The notes under the pieces were generated by a model. It was not told where the DNA came from, made no database searches, and was given only the letters and a program-made list of their open reading frames with translations. Position numbers and translations under genes: made by a program. 64,000 bases of DNA from Arthrobacter sp. NicSoilC5 (lineage in GTDB: Bacteria; Actinomycetota; Actinomycetes; Actinomycetales; Micrococcaceae): NCBI RefSeq assembly GCF_019977395.1, contig NZ_AP024660.1, positions 4,402,001 to 4,466,000 of the forward strand, given 5' to 3'. Below, piece by piece: positions 1 through 10,301 of the stretch; position 1 is the stretch's first letter, and each line of letters starts with the position of its first letter.

Positions 1-1028
1 GCGGGCAGCACTTCGGCGTCCGCTTCTGCCCCTTCAGCTAACAGGGTGAGGTAACCGGCCAGCCATTCGGCCTGCCGCCAGCCCGGACCCACCAGCCCGG
101 ACGGTCCGGAGGCGTTCCGGCACGTGGCGCAGCCCGGGTCCGGGCAGCGGACTTCGGCGCAGTCGCCAATGGCAAAGATGTGCGGCTCGTGGTGCGCCCG
201 CAGCCGGTGGTCCACCAGGATGCCGGTGCCGGTGGAGAGGCCGCAGCCTTCGGCCAGCTCCGTCCGGGGACGCACGCCGCAGGAGATGACCAGGAGGTCG
301 CCGTCGATCGCTGATCCGTCGTCCAGCAGCAAAGCCGAAAACCCGCCGTCGGGCGCGTTGTGCTCAACGCCGGTGGACCGGGCGTTGCCGGCCACCCGGA
401 CGCCGCAGCGGCGCAGTCCGGCAGCCAGGACCGCCCCGCCGCCGCGGTCGATGCTGCGGCCCAGCGGGTGCGGGCCGTTGTGGACCACGGTGACCGTGGC
501 GCCTTCCTCCGCGGCCGCCAGCGCCGTCTCCAGGCCCAGGACGCCGCCGCCCAGGACCACCACGCGCTTGCCGCCGTCCACCGCCTGCCGCAGGACTTCC
601 GCGTCGCGCAGGTCCCGCAATGCCGTGACTCCGGCAGGCAGCACGGGGGAAGACGGGTCCGGATTGATGCCGGTGAGGTTGGGAATCACCGGCCGGGATC
701 CCGTGGCAAACACCAGCCGGTCGTAGTGCACGGACGCGCCGTCGGACAGGGCCACCTGCTGCCGCGCCCGGTCCACGCGCTTAACCCGTACGCCCAGCCG
801 GACATCCACTCCCTCGGCAACCAGCTCGGCGCTGTCGGCGAGGGCAAGGGCGTCAGCGGTGGTCCGGCCGACGCCGAGATCGGCCACCAGGACGCGGTTG
901 TAGGCGGCCTCGGCTTCCTGGCCCACCACTGTGAGCCTGGCGTGTCCGCTGCGCACGGCGGGCAGGAGCTCGTCCACCAGCCGGGCGGCCACGGGGCCGA
1001 ATCCCACAATGACAATCTGCTCGCTCAT
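1..1028 (-). CDS. FAD-dependent NAD(P)H oxidoreductase of nitrate/nitrite assimilation (3' end outside window)
   Basis: The reading frame starts at ATG 1028 and runs off the left edge, so only about 342 residues are seen. It opens with MSEQIVIVGFGPVAARL, a GxGxxxA dinucleotide-binding fold. A second Rossmann motif (VVLGGGVLGLETALAA) and an ISCGVRPRTELA / AIGDCAEV segment follow, as in the NirB N-terminus and rubredoxin-reductase-like flavoproteins. A Cys cluster (CPDPGCATCRN) follows the FAD motif and could bind iron-sulfur. The start overlaps the stop of the nitrate reductase gene by 4 bp (ATGA), so the two are translationally coupled. By analogy with NasB it probably passes electrons from NAD(P)H to the nitrate reductase, or forms part of a nitrite reductase. 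The truncation prevents a choice. Confidence 0.8.
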   Translation of the reverse strand, partial: MSEQIVIVGFGPVAARLVDELLPAVRSGHARLTVVGQEAEAAYNRVLVADLGVGRTTADALALADSAELVAEGVDVRLGVRVKRVDRARQQVALSDGASVHYDRLVFATGSRPVIPNLTGINPDPSSPVLPAGVTALRDLRDAEVLRQAVDGGKRVVVLGGGVLGLETALAAAEEGATVTVVHNGPHPLGRSIDRGGGAVLAAGLRRCGVRVAGNARSTGVEHNAPDGGFSALLLDDGSAIDGDLLVISCGVRPRTELAEGCGLSTGTGILVDHRLRAHHEPHIFAIGDCAEVRCPDPGCATCRNASGPSGLVGPGWRQAEWLAGYLTLLAEGAEADAEVLP

Positions 1029-3244
1029 GAGGCCTCCGTCGTTTGAAGCATGCGGGCGGATTCGGGCGCGGCCACGGGCCGGACCCAAACGGTGTTGAAC
1101 TTGAACTCGGGCATCCCGGAGACCGGATCCGTCGCCGCTTCCGTCAGCCGGTTGGCGCTCTCAGCCCCGGGAAAGTGGAAGGGCAGGAACACCGTTTCCG
1201 GGCGGATGGCGGTGCTGTGCTCGGCCCGGCACACCACTTCGCCGCGCCCGTTGGACACCGATACCAGCGTTCCGGCGGCGATGCCCATGGCGTCGGCCGC
1301 CGCCGGGTGGATCTGCATCTTGGCCTCCGGCTGGGCGGCGGCGAGCTCGGCGACCCGGCGGGTCTGGGCGCCGGACTGGTAGTGCTCCAGGAGGCGGCCG
1401 GTGATGAGGGTCATGGGTGTGCCGGCGGGGCCTGTTGCGTGCCCGGCGGCTTCAGCCGCGGGAGTCCGGCGGCGGCGCGGCGCCACCGGGACCATGACCG
1501 CCTTGCCGTCGGGGTGGGCGAAGCCGTCCCGGAACAGCCGGGGCGTTCCGGTGCTGCCGGCCGGGTACGGCCAGTGGGCGGCCTCGCCGCGGTCCAGCAT
1601 GGCGTAGTCGATGCCGGAGTAGTCGGCCAGGCCGCCCGCGGAAGCCAGGCGGAGTTCCTCGAAGACGGTTTCCGGATCGTCGCTGTAGGTGGACGGGGCG
1701 TCCAGGCGCTCGGCCAGGCGGGCCATAATCCAGAGTTCGCTGCGGGCGCCGGCGGGAGGGGAGATGGCACGGCGGCGGCGCAGGACGCGGCCTTCCAGGT
1801 TGGTCAGGGTGCCTTCCTCCTCCGCCCACTGGAGCACGGGAAGGATCAGGTCCGCCTCCGCAGCGGTCTCGGACAGGAAGAAGTCGCAGACCACCAGGAA
1901 GTCCAGGCTCCGCAGCCCCTCGATCACGGCGTTGGCGTCAGGTGCCGCCACCGCGATGTTGGAGGCGTGGACAAAAAGGCACCGGACGCCGTCGGGCTGT
2001 CCCAGTGACTTCAGCAGCTGGACGGCGGGCAGGCCGGGGCCGGGGATGAGTTCCTCGGGGATGCCCCAGACCGCGGCGACGTGCGCGCGGGCGGCGGGGT
2101 CGGTGATCTTGCGGTAGCCGGGCAGCTGGTCGGCCTTCTGGCCGTGCTCGCGGCCGCCCTGGCCGTTGCCTTGGCCGGTGAGGGTGCCGTAGCCGCTGCG
2201 GGCGGAGCCGGGCAGGCCCAGCATGAGGCTGAGGTTGATGGCCGCGGTGGCGGTGTCCGTGCCGTCCACGTGCTGTTCCACGCCGCGGCCGGTGAGGATG
2301 TAGCTGCCGCCCCTGCGGGCACCTGCGGCAAGCATCCTGGCGGTTTCGCGGATCAGGTCCGCGGGGACGCCGGTGATGGACTGGACGCGTTCAGGCCAGA
2401 AGGCGTTCACGCTGCGGACGACGGCGTTGTAGCCCGAGGTGCGCTCCTGGAGGTAGGCGGTGTCCACCAGGTCCTCGTGGATGACCACGTGCGAAAGGCC
2501 CAGCAGCAGGGTGAGGTCGGTGCCGGGAAGGGGCTGGAGGTGGAGGCCGGCGCCGTCGGCCGTGAAGGCCGCGGTGGCGGAGCGGCGGGGATCCACCACA
2601 ACCAGCCCGCCGGCGTCGCGGGCTCCCTGCAGGTGCTGGACGAACGGCGGCATGGTCTCGGCAACGTTGGATCCGAGCATCAGGATGGTGCTGGCGGTGT
2701 CCAGGGCCTCGAGCGGGAACGGCAGCCCGCGGTCCACGCCGAAGGCGCGCATCCCCGCTGCGGCCGCGGAGGACATGCAGAACCTGCCGTTGTAGTCGAT
2801 CCGGGAGGTGCCCAGCGCCAGCCGGGCAAACTTGCCCAGCTGGTAGGCCTTTTCATTGGTGAGGCCGCCGCCGCCGAAGACGCCGACGGCGTCCGCACCG
2901 TACCGGGCGCGGGCGTCCTTGACTGCCGCAGCGGCGAGGTCCAGGGCCTGGTCCCAGCCGATGGGACGGTGGATCCCGTCAGCACCTCTGAGCAGGGGCT
3001 CGGTGATCCTGCCCGCGTGGTTCAGGAGCGTGGCCGAGGTCCAGCCCTTGCGGCACAGGCCGCCGCGGTTGGTGGGGAAGTCCCGGCCGGCCACGTCCAG
3101 GACGGGGGATGCCTTGGAGCCGGCAGGTGCAGGAGCGGGGCCTGGCCCCGGCTGCGAAGCCGGGGGCAGGTCCGCCGGGGACGTGAGCGTCATGGCGCAC
3201 TGCAGGGCGCAGTAAGGGCAGTGCGTGTCGGCGCTTTTGGTCAT
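1025..3244 (-). CDS. nasC: Assimilatory nitrate reductase, molybdopterin catalytic subunit
   Basis: 739 residues, a cytoplasmic bis-MGD molybdoenzyme that reduces nitrate to nitrite. The N-terminus carries a [4Fe-4S] site: Cys9, Cys12, Cys16 (CPYCALQC) and Cys64 in GGLCRKGW. The spacing before the fourth Cys is long and filled by a Pro/Gly/Ala-rich stretch (residues about 22-48), which is unusual. Family motifs follow, including NYNGRFCMSSAAAAG-like and GRGVEQHVDGT segments, and a C-terminal molydopterin-dinucleotide-binding domain (LITGRLLEHYQSG). No twin-arginine signal is present, which fits an assimilatory enzyme. The start is 1 bp from the stop of the upstream transporter gene, and its stop overlaps the downstream flavoprotein start. 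The three genes form one operon. Confidence 0.9.
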   Translation of the reverse strand: MTKSADTHCPYCALQCAMTLTSPADLPPASQPGPGPAPAPAGSKASPVLDVAGRDFPTNRGGLCRKGWTSATLLNHAGRITEPLLRGADGIHRPIGWDQALDLAAAAVKDARARYGADAVGVFGGGGLTNEKAYQLGKFARLALGTSRIDYNGRFCMSSAAAAGMRAFGVDRGLPFPLEALDTASTILMLGSNVAETMPPFVQHLQGARDAGGLVVVDPRRSATAAFTADGAGLHLQPLPGTDLTLLLGLSHVVIHEDLVDTAYLQERTSGYNAVVRSVNAFWPERVQSITGVPADLIRETARMLAAGARRGGSYILTGRGVEQHVDGTDTATAAINLSLMLGLPGSARSGYGTLTGQGNGQGGREHGQKADQLPGYRKITDPAARAHVAAVWGIPEELIPGPGLPAVQLLKSLGQPDGVRCLFVHASNIAVAAPDANAVIEGLRSLDFLVVCDFFLSETAAEADLILPVLQWAEEEGTLTNLEGRVLRRRRAISPPAGARSELWIMARLAERLDAPSTYSDDPETVFEELRLASAGGLADYSGIDYAMLDRGEAAHWPYPAGSTGTPRLFRDGFAHPDGKAVMVPVAPRRRRTPAAEAAGHATGPAGTPMTLITGRLLEHYQSGAQTRRVAELAAAQPEAKMQIHPAAADAMGIAAGTLVSVSNGRGEVVCRAEHSTAIRPETVFLPFHFPGAESANRLTEAATDPVSGMPEFKFNTVWVRPVAAPESARMLQTTEAS

Positions 3245-3245
3245 G

Positions 3246-4667
3246 TTAGACGTTTCCCATCGCGTTCCGGCCGGCGTTGCGGATGTAGCAGGTCCAGCAG
3301 ACCACCAGCATCAGGACGTAGGCGCCGACGAATCCGTAGAAGGCCGGGGTGTAGGAGCCGCTGGCGGTGCTGGAGGCATTGAGCACCTGGGGGATCACGA
3401 AGCCGCCGTAAGCGCCGATCGCGGAGATCAGGCCGAGGGCCGAGGACGCGAGCCGCTGGGTGGCCACCGGGTTTGCACCGTTCCGGGCAGCCCGGCTGGA
3501 GGTGGCGAAGATGACCGGAATCATCCGGTACGTGGCCCCGTTGCCGAAGCCGCTGGCAGTGAACAGCATCAGGAAGAGGACCAGGAAGAGCAGGAAGTTC
3601 TTCAGCGGCAGGGTCCAGATCATGGTCAGCGTGATCACGGCCATCGCGGCGAAGGCGGACACGGTCATCCGGGCCCCGCCCATGCGGTCCGCCATGCGGC
3701 CGCCGTAGGGACGGGCCAGCGAACCCACCAGGGGGCCGAGGAAGGCCAGGGACAGGGCCACGGTTCCCACTCCAATGGAGGAGAACGCGGGGAAGTAGTC
3801 CTTGATCAGCTTGGGGAATACACCGGCGAAGCCGATGAAGGAGCCGAAGGTGCCGATGTACAGCAGCGCCATGATCCACAGGTGCGGTTCCTTCAGTGCA
3901 GCGACCGAGCCGGCCACGTCACCCTTGGCGCTGGTGAGGTTGTTCATGTACTTGAAGGCGCCGAATGCGGCCAGCAGGATGAAGGGGACCCACATCCAGC
4001 CCGCCAGGGGAAGGTTGACGGTGCCCGCGGCAAGCAGGGTGATGACGATGGGAACGGCAAGCTGTGCGACGGCGGCCCCCAGGTTTCCGCCCGCGGCGTT
4101 CAGTCCCAGCGCCCAGCCTTTTTCCCTGGCCGGGTAGAAGAACGTGATGTTGGCCATCGAGCTGGCGAAGTTGCCGCCGCCGAAGCCGGCGAGGGCAGCC
4201 ACCAGGAGCATGACACCGAACGGTGTGTCCGGGTTGGAGACGCAGAGGGCCAGCCCGGTGGAGGGGATCAGGAGCAGCAGGGCGGAGACGATGGTCCAGT
4301 TGCGGCCGCCGAAGCGGGGGACCATGAAGGTGTAGGGGATGCGGAGGGTGGCACCCACCAGGCTTGGCATGGAGATGAGCCAGAAGATTTCCGAGGTGGA
4401 GAAGGTGAAGCCTGCGGCGGGAAGCTGGACCACGACGATGGACCACAGCTGCCAGACGACGAAGCCGAGGAACTCGGCGAAGATGGACCAGTTCAGGTTG
4501 CGGCGGGCGATGGCCCGGCCTGCGGCCTCCCACTGTTCCTTGTTCTCGGCATCCCAGTTGGCGATCCAGCGGCCGGGGCGGAATTCAAGGGCGGGGGCGT
4601 CAGTAGTGCGGGTAGGGCCGGGCTGTGCGCTGGCGGATACGGCATCAACGGTGCGGTCAACAGTCAC
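3246..4667 (-). CDS. narK: Nitrate/nitrite transporter, MFS NarK/NasA family
   Basis: 473 residues with about 12 hydrophobic segments. The nitrate-transporter signature is clear: GGGNFASSMANITFFYP followed by KGWALGLNAAGGNLG, and a second Gly-rich stretch later (ASGFGNGATYRMIPV). It imports nitrate for the reductase encoded 1 bp downstream. The start is GTG 4667, supported by a near-perfect Shine-Dalgarno (AAGGAGGTAA, 4671-4680). It is the first gene of the minus-strand nitrate operon and is divergent from the MHS transporter at 4945. Direction (uptake or nitrite export) cannot be read from sequence, but the assimilatory neighbours favour uptake. Confidence 0.9.
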   Translation of the reverse strand: MTVDRTVDAVSASAQPGPTRTTDAPALEFRPGRWIANWDAENKEQWEAAGRAIARRNLNWSIFAEFLGFVVWQLWSIVVVQLPAAGFTFSTSEIFWLISMPSLVGATLRIPYTFMVPRFGGRNWTIVSALLLLIPSTGLALCVSNPDTPFGVMLLVAALAGFGGGNFASSMANITFFYPAREKGWALGLNAAGGNLGAAVAQLAVPIVITLLAAGTVNLPLAGWMWVPFILLAAFGAFKYMNNLTSAKGDVAGSVAALKEPHLWIMALLYIGTFGSFIGFAGVFPKLIKDYFPAFSSIGVGTVALSLAFLGPLVGSLARPYGGRMADRMGGARMTVSAFAAMAVITLTMIWTLPLKNFLLFLVLFLMLFTASGFGNGATYRMIPVIFATSSRAARNGANPVATQRLASSALGLISAIGAYGGFVIPQVLNASSTASGSYTPAFYGFVGAYVLMLVVCWTCYIRNAGRNAMGNV

Positions 4668-4834
4668 GGGTTACCTCCTTCGGGGGATGTTGTTCCTCCA
4701 AGGTAGGGACGGCGCGTTTCGCGGACAGTCGATGTTTGTTAACGCGCTGTGACTTTTGCCTATCCGGGCCCGCCATGCGGCGTGAGGCGGTGCCAGGGCC
4801 CGGAATATGAGATGCACAACACAGGTCCGCATTG

Positions 4835-4860
4835 TGGACGTTTCGTCCATTGACTGGACG
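4835..4860. promoter_or_regulatory. Operator-like palindrome TGGACG-TTT-CGTCCA plus a third half-site
   Basis: A perfect 6-3-6 inverted repeat lies at 4835-4849 and an additional TGGACG at 4855-4860, in the 277-bp divergent region between narK and the MHS transporter. A TTGACT hexamer overlaps it at 4850-4855 and a TAAGAT hexamer lies at 4869-4874. Their 13-bp spacing is too short for a standard sigma-70 pair, so promoter assignment is uncertain. Three spaced half-sites suggest a dimeric or tetrameric repressor or activator of the transporter gene. Nothing else is recognisable in 4668-4834. Confidence 0.5.
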
Positions 4861-4944
4861 CGGCGAAGTAAGATCGAACTCTAACTATTCGCGCCGGGAG
4901 GCAGCACTGCCTGCGCCCGGCCGATCTCACGAAAGCGTTTACCC

Positions 4945-6354
4945 ATGTCATCCACCGATACCACCAAGGTGCCTGGTTCGCACCAGCCGGTGAACTCCCG
5001 CGGCCGCGTTATCGTGGCCAGCCTGATCGGCACCACTGTGGAGTTCTACGACTTCTACGTCTATGCCACGGCCGCCGTGCTCGTGTTCCCGAAGCTCTTC
5101 TTCCCGGGCGCGAACGAAACCACCCAGCTGCTGAGCTCCTTCGCCGTCTTCGGCGTGGCCTTCGTTGCCCGCCCCCTCGGCTCGATCGTCTTCGGGCACT
5201 TCGGCGACAAGTTCGGCCGCAAGGGAACCCTTGTGGCGTCGCTGCTGACCATGGGCATCGCAACCTTCCTCATCGGCTGCCTGCCCACGGCGCTGGTTCC
5301 GGGCTGGGAGTTCTGGGCGCCGGCCATGCTGGTGGTCCTGCGGTTCGCCCAGGGCCTGGCCCTCGGCGGCGAGTGGAGCGGCGCGGCACTGCTGGCCACG
5401 GAGAATGCCCCCGCCAACAAGCGCGCCATCTACGGCACCTTCCCGCAGCTCGGTGCCCCCATCGGCTTCATCATTGCCAACGTCATCTTCCTGGTGGCCA
5501 GCTACACCCTGACCCCGGAAGCTTTCCAGGCCTGGGGCTGGCGCGTCCCGTTCCTGCTCAGCGCCGTCATGGTGATCCTGGGCCTCTACGTCCGGCTCAA
5601 GCTGATCGAAACCCCGGCCTTCACCAAGGTGGTGGAATCGAACGAGGTAGCCAAGCTTCCGCTGGGCCGGGTCTTCAAGTCCAGCTGGCGCCAGCTGATC
5701 CTGGGCACCTTCATCATGCTGGCCACGTATGTGCTGTTCTACCTGATGACCACGTTCACGCTGACCTACGGCACCAAGCCCACTTTGGAGGGCGCCAAGG
5801 CCGCAGCCGAAAAGGCCGGCAAGCCCATGTCCGAAGCCGCTGCCGCCGCGTTCGTTCCGGGCCTTGGCTACAGCCGCAACGATTTCCTCTGGATGCTGAT
5901 TGCCGGCGTCGTATTCTTTGGCATTTTCACCCTGGTCTCCGGACCGCTGGCCGAGAAGTACGGCCGCCGCAAGATGCTCATGGCCGTCACCGCCGGCATT
6001 TTCGTCTTCGGCCTGCTGTTTGTCCCGCTGTTCAGCGGCGGCTTCGTGGGCACCATGGGCCTGCTGATCCTCGGGTTCTCCCTCATGGGCCTCACCTTCG
6101 GCCCCATGGGTGCGCTGCTGCCGGAACTGTTCCCCACGAACGTCCGGTACACCGGCTCAGCCATCAGCTACAACTTCTCCAGCATCCTGGGTGCCGCGGT
6201 GGCCCCGTTCATCGCCGTCGCCCTGTGGGAAGCCGCCAAGGGCAGCCCGCTGCTGGTAGGCATCTACCTGACATCCATGGCTGTGCTGACCCTGATCGCG
6301 CTGTTCCTCACCCGTGAGACCCGCGACCTGGACTACGAGAACAACGTCGCCTGA
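4945..6354 (+). CDS. MFS transporter, metabolite:H+ symporter (MHS) family
   Basis: 469 residues, 12 predicted membrane segments. MHS hallmarks: TTVEFYDFYVYA in helix 1, FGHFGDKFGRKGTL in the loop between helices 2 and 3, ARPLGSIVFG, and RFAQGLALGGEWSGA. This family (ShiA, KgtP, ProP-like) imports organic acids, osmolytes or aromatic acids with protons. The substrate cannot be told from sequence. The C-terminus ends shortly after the last helix, without the coiled coil of ProP, so an osmosensor role is unlikely. The gene stands alone, behind a palindromic operator candidate, and is followed by a strong hairpin shared with the convergent gene. Confidence 0.85.
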   Translation: MSSTDTTKVPGSHQPVNSRGRVIVASLIGTTVEFYDFYVYATAAVLVFPKLFFPGANETTQLLSSFAVFGVAFVARPLGSIVFGHFGDKFGRKGTLVASLLTMGIATFLIGCLPTALVPGWEFWAPAMLVVLRFAQGLALGGEWSGAALLATENAPANKRAIYGTFPQLGAPIGFIIANVIFLVASYTLTPEAFQAWGWRVPFLLSAVMVILGLYVRLKLIETPAFTKVVESNEVAKLPLGRVFKSSWRQLILGTFIMLATYVLFYLMTTFTLTYGTKPTLEGAKAAAEKAGKPMSEAAAAAFVPGLGYSRNDFLWMLIAGVVFFGIFTLVSGPLAEKYGRRKMLMAVTAGIFVFGLLFVPLFSGGFVGTMGLLILGFSLMGLTFGPMGALLPELFPTNVRYTGSAISYNFSSILGAAVAPFIAVALWEAAKGSPLLVGIYLTSMAVLTLIALFLTRETRDLDYENNVA

Positions 6355-6369
6355 CGCTTCGTTTGCCCC

Positions 6370-6404
6370 AATGCCCGGCGCTGCCTTTCGGCACGCCGGG
6401 CATT
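6370..6404. terminator. Hairpin terminator between convergent genes
   Basis: Arms AATGCCCGGCG (6370-6380) and CGCCGGGCATT (6394-6404) pair perfectly. An inner TGCC/GGCA pairing extends the stem around a TTTC loop, with one bulged C. The hairpin lies between the MHS transporter stop (6354) and the amidotransferase stop (6412) and can serve both strands. A weak T-run (GTTTTC) follows on the plus strand. Confidence 0.75.
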
Positions 6405-6411
6405 GCCGTTT

Positions 6412-7143
6412 TCACCGCGCGTAGCGGGCCACGAAGTTCTTCAGCACGGCCATGGGCTCGGTGACGGTGAACCGCCGTGCAGCAGCCATGAGCTCCTCGG
6501 CGGATTCCGGTGGAAAGTACCCGGCGTCCCGGTAGATATCGATTCGCGTCACCAGCCCGTCTGCGTCCAGTTCGGGGTGGAACTGGGTGGCGTACAGGTT
6601 GGTCCTGATCCGGAACATGTGGACCGGGCAGGTGGCGGCCCGTGCCAGGAGGACGGCGTGCGGGGGCAGCGAGCTGACGGCCTCCTTGTGTCCGGTCAGC
6701 GCCGTGAACCGTTGGGGCATTCCCTGCAGGATGGGGTCCTGCAGGCCTTCGCGGGTCAGCTCCACTTCCACCGCGCCGAGGGGCTCGCCATAGGTCCGGT
6801 CGATCACGGCGCCCTGGTGGCTCCCGAGGGTGCCCACCCCGTAACAGGCGCCAAGGAACGGGAAGTCGCGGGCCACCAGCTGGTCCAGCAGTGCGGCCAG
6901 CTCCTGCTCTACCCGGTGCTGGACCGTGCTCTTGTGCTCCGGCGGGTCGCTGGACGTGAACGGGCTGCCGCCCACGATGACACCGGAGTACCTGGAGAGG
7001 TCCAGCGGGGGCAGGGGAGCGGCTTCGAGCCGGATCCGGTGCAGCTCCCGCTCCTCCAGCCCGCCGTACCTTAGGTATGCGGCGTACTCGTCCTCAGCGG
7101 CGGCGTCTTCCGCGCGGGAGGCCAGGAGCAGGAAAGGCAGCAT
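6412..7143 (-). CDS. Class I glutamine amidotransferase-like protein (GMP-synthase-type GATase1)
   Basis: 243 residues, a stand-alone glutaminase-fold protein. The nucleophile elbow GACYGVG puts the catalytic Cys at residue 100. The partner His189 and Glu191 lie in ATQFHPELD, so the triad is intact. Family members hydrolyse glutamine or related gamma-glutamyl compounds, and many stand-alone forms have unknown substrates. An acidic stretch near the N-terminus (AEDAAAEDEY) precedes the GGSPFTSSD segment. It starts at ATG 7143, 106 bp after the NTF2-like gene on the same strand. The function is known only at family level. Confidence 0.8.
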   Translation of the reverse strand: MLPFLLLASRAEDAAAEDEYAAYLRYGGLEERELHRIRLEAAPLPPLDLSRYSGVIVGGSPFTSSDPPEHKSTVQHRVEQELAALLDQLVARDFPFLGACYGVGTLGSHQGAVIDRTYGEPLGAVEVELTREGLQDPILQGMPQRFTALTGHKEAVSSLPPHAVLLARAATCPVHMFRIRTNLYATQFHPELDADGLVTRIDIYRDAGYFPPESAEELMAAARRFTVTEPMAVLKNFVARYAR

Positions 7144-7249
7144 GTGCTAAGTCTGCATCCTGCCGGCGCCGCCTGCCAGCATTCGAGCAGCGGTCACCGT
7201 GCCGGCAACGGGCCCCCGGGCACCCGCAGGCGCCCGCGGGGCAGCCGGC

Positions 7250-7687
7250 TCAGGTCGGAGGCTGCGTGAGCGAGCGGCGGGACTGTGGCCGGGCGGCGGG
7301 GTCCGCGTGCCGGTGCACCAGCTTCCAGTAGCCCTCCTCGCGGCGGAAGATGCTGGTCACGCGGAGCGCGAACTCCTCCGTGGCGGCGGCGCTGTCCAGC
7401 CGTGCCCGGAAGTGTTCGGTCTCCACCAGGTATGCGGTGTCGCGGGCCGTGTAGGAGGTGACGGTGTCGAAGCCCAGCATCTCGCCGTCGCGGAACTGCC
7501 GCGCGGCCTGGTCCAGCCGCGCCTCCACATGCGCCCAGCCGCGGGCTATGCCGCCGAACGGGTTGGCCAGGGTGACGTCATCCAGCCGGGAATACAGGTC
7601 CTTGATCGGCGCCGGGTTTCCCCGGGTGATTTCAGGGACCGCCTGGTGGTAGCGGTCCACTTCTTCCTGGAAACTTGGTGCGAGCAT
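7250..7687 (-). CDS. NTF2-like / SnoaL-like domain protein
   Basis: 145 residues, a single cone-shaped NTF2-like fold (SnoaL, DUF4440 or AtzH-like). Helical N-terminus, then the YSRLDDVTLANPFGG segment and the terminal strands VTSIFRREEGYWKLVHRHAD typical of the superfamily. Such proteins act as small hydrolases, isomerases or ligand-binding subunits. No diagnostic active site can be read here. It starts 18 bp after the stop of the biotin carboxylase gene and is probably co-transcribed with it. Whether it serves the carboxylase is unknown. Confidence 0.7.
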   Translation of the reverse strand: MLAPSFQEEVDRYHQAVPEITRGNPAPIKDLYSRLDDVTLANPFGGIARGWAHVEARLDQAARQFRDGEMLGFDTVTSYTARDTAYLVETEHFRARLDSAAATEEFALRVTSIFRREEGYWKLVHRHADPAARPQSRRSLTQPPT

Positions 7688-7705
7688 GGCTGCGTGTGCC
7701 GCTTT

Positions 7706-9517
<1,812 letters not shown>

Positions 9518-9608
9518 GGCGTCTCCTTCTTTCCTTCAGGGAGCCTAGCGCGGTTTTGGAGGTTCCGCCGATATTACTTGCGGAATCCGCGTGTAAACCG
9601 GCCCGCCT

Positions 9609-9625
9609 TTGTAGGGAAGCTACAA
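9609..9625 (-). promoter_or_regulatory. Palindromic operator candidate upstream of accA, shared with accD
   Basis: Read toward accA the site is TTGTAGCTTCCCTACAA, with 6-bp arms around a 5-bp spacer. The accD upstream site (20655-20669) matches 14 of 15 positions in the core TGTAG-N5-CTACA. The right half overlaps a TACAAA hexamer that could be the -10 box, about 90 bp from the accA start, as expected for a repressor site. The regulator is not in the window as far as I can tell. Confidence 0.6.
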
Positions 9626-9647
9626 GTGGTGCAGAAAAGGGAGTGCT

Positions 9648-10292
9648 TTACCGCGGCGGCCAGAGGTCCGTGATGCGAACGTTGGCAGCCGCGAGCAGGC
9701 CGCGCAGGGTGGAGATGGAGAGGCCGACGACGGCGTGCGGGTCGCCGTCCACCTTCCGGATGAAGGCCCCGCCCAGGCCGTCGATCGTGAAGGAGCCGGC
9801 GCAGTGCAGCGGCTCGCCGGTGGCGATATAGGCGTCGATTTCCTCCGGTGCCATGTCCAGGAAGGACACCTCGGCGGAGGCGACCGCCCCGAGCGTGGCG
9901 CCCGAACCGCGGGCGGCGCCGTCGTCGTCGTCCGTGTCCCTGCAGTCCACCAGCCAGTGCCCCGTGTGCAGCACCCCCGCGCTGCCGCTCATGCGGAGCA
10001 TCCGTTCCCGCGCGACGTCGGCGGTGTACGGCTTGCCGTGCGCCTCGCCGTCGAACTCGAAAACGGAGTCACAGCCAAGGACCAGCGCGCCCTCCGCTTC
10101 CGGCAGCGCGGCGACGGCTTCGGCCTTGGCACGTGCCAGCAGCAGCGCGGTGTCGTGCGGGTCCGTGACGCCGTACTGCGCCTGGACGGCCGCTTCGTCG
10201 ACGTCGGAGACCAGCACGGTATGCCGGATGCCGGCCTCCGCCAGGAGCTTGGTGCGGGCGGGGGACTGGGAGGCGAGGATCAGATGGAGCAC
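9648..10292 (-). CDS. maf: Maf family nucleotide pyrophosphatase
   Basis: 214 residues. The N-terminal LILASQSPARTKLL matches the Maf phosphate-binding signature, VLGCDSVFEFDG contains the catalytic Asp, and LLARAKAEAVA supplies the conserved Lys helix. Maf proteins hydrolyse non-canonical or modified NTPs to the monophosphate, which keeps the nucleotide pool clean. An insertion rich in Asp/Gly (DTDDDDGAARGS, near residue 115) is not usual for the family. Start is GTG 10292, 9 bp after the MMPL stop, with no good Shine-Dalgarno. It is the last gene of the TetR-MMPL-Maf run. Confidence 0.88.
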   Translation of the reverse strand: MLHLILASQSPARTKLLAEAGIRHTVLVSDVDEAAVQAQYGVTDPHDTALLLARAKAEAVAALPEAEGALVLGCDSVFEFDGEAHGKPYTADVARERMLRMSGSAGVLHTGHWLVDCRDTDDDDGAARGSGATLGAVASAEVSFLDMAPEEIDAYIATGEPLHCAGSFTIDGLGGAFIRKVDGDPHAVVGLSISTLRGLLAAANVRITDLWPPR

Positions 10293-10301
10293 GGTTTCAG
10301 C

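Noticed and set aside
4700..4760. GlnR-like box upstream of the nitrate operon
   Set aside because: On the minus strand GTTAA and CGAAAC elements occur, but their spacing and the middle element do not fit the GTNAC-N6-GAAAC pattern, so I could not support it.
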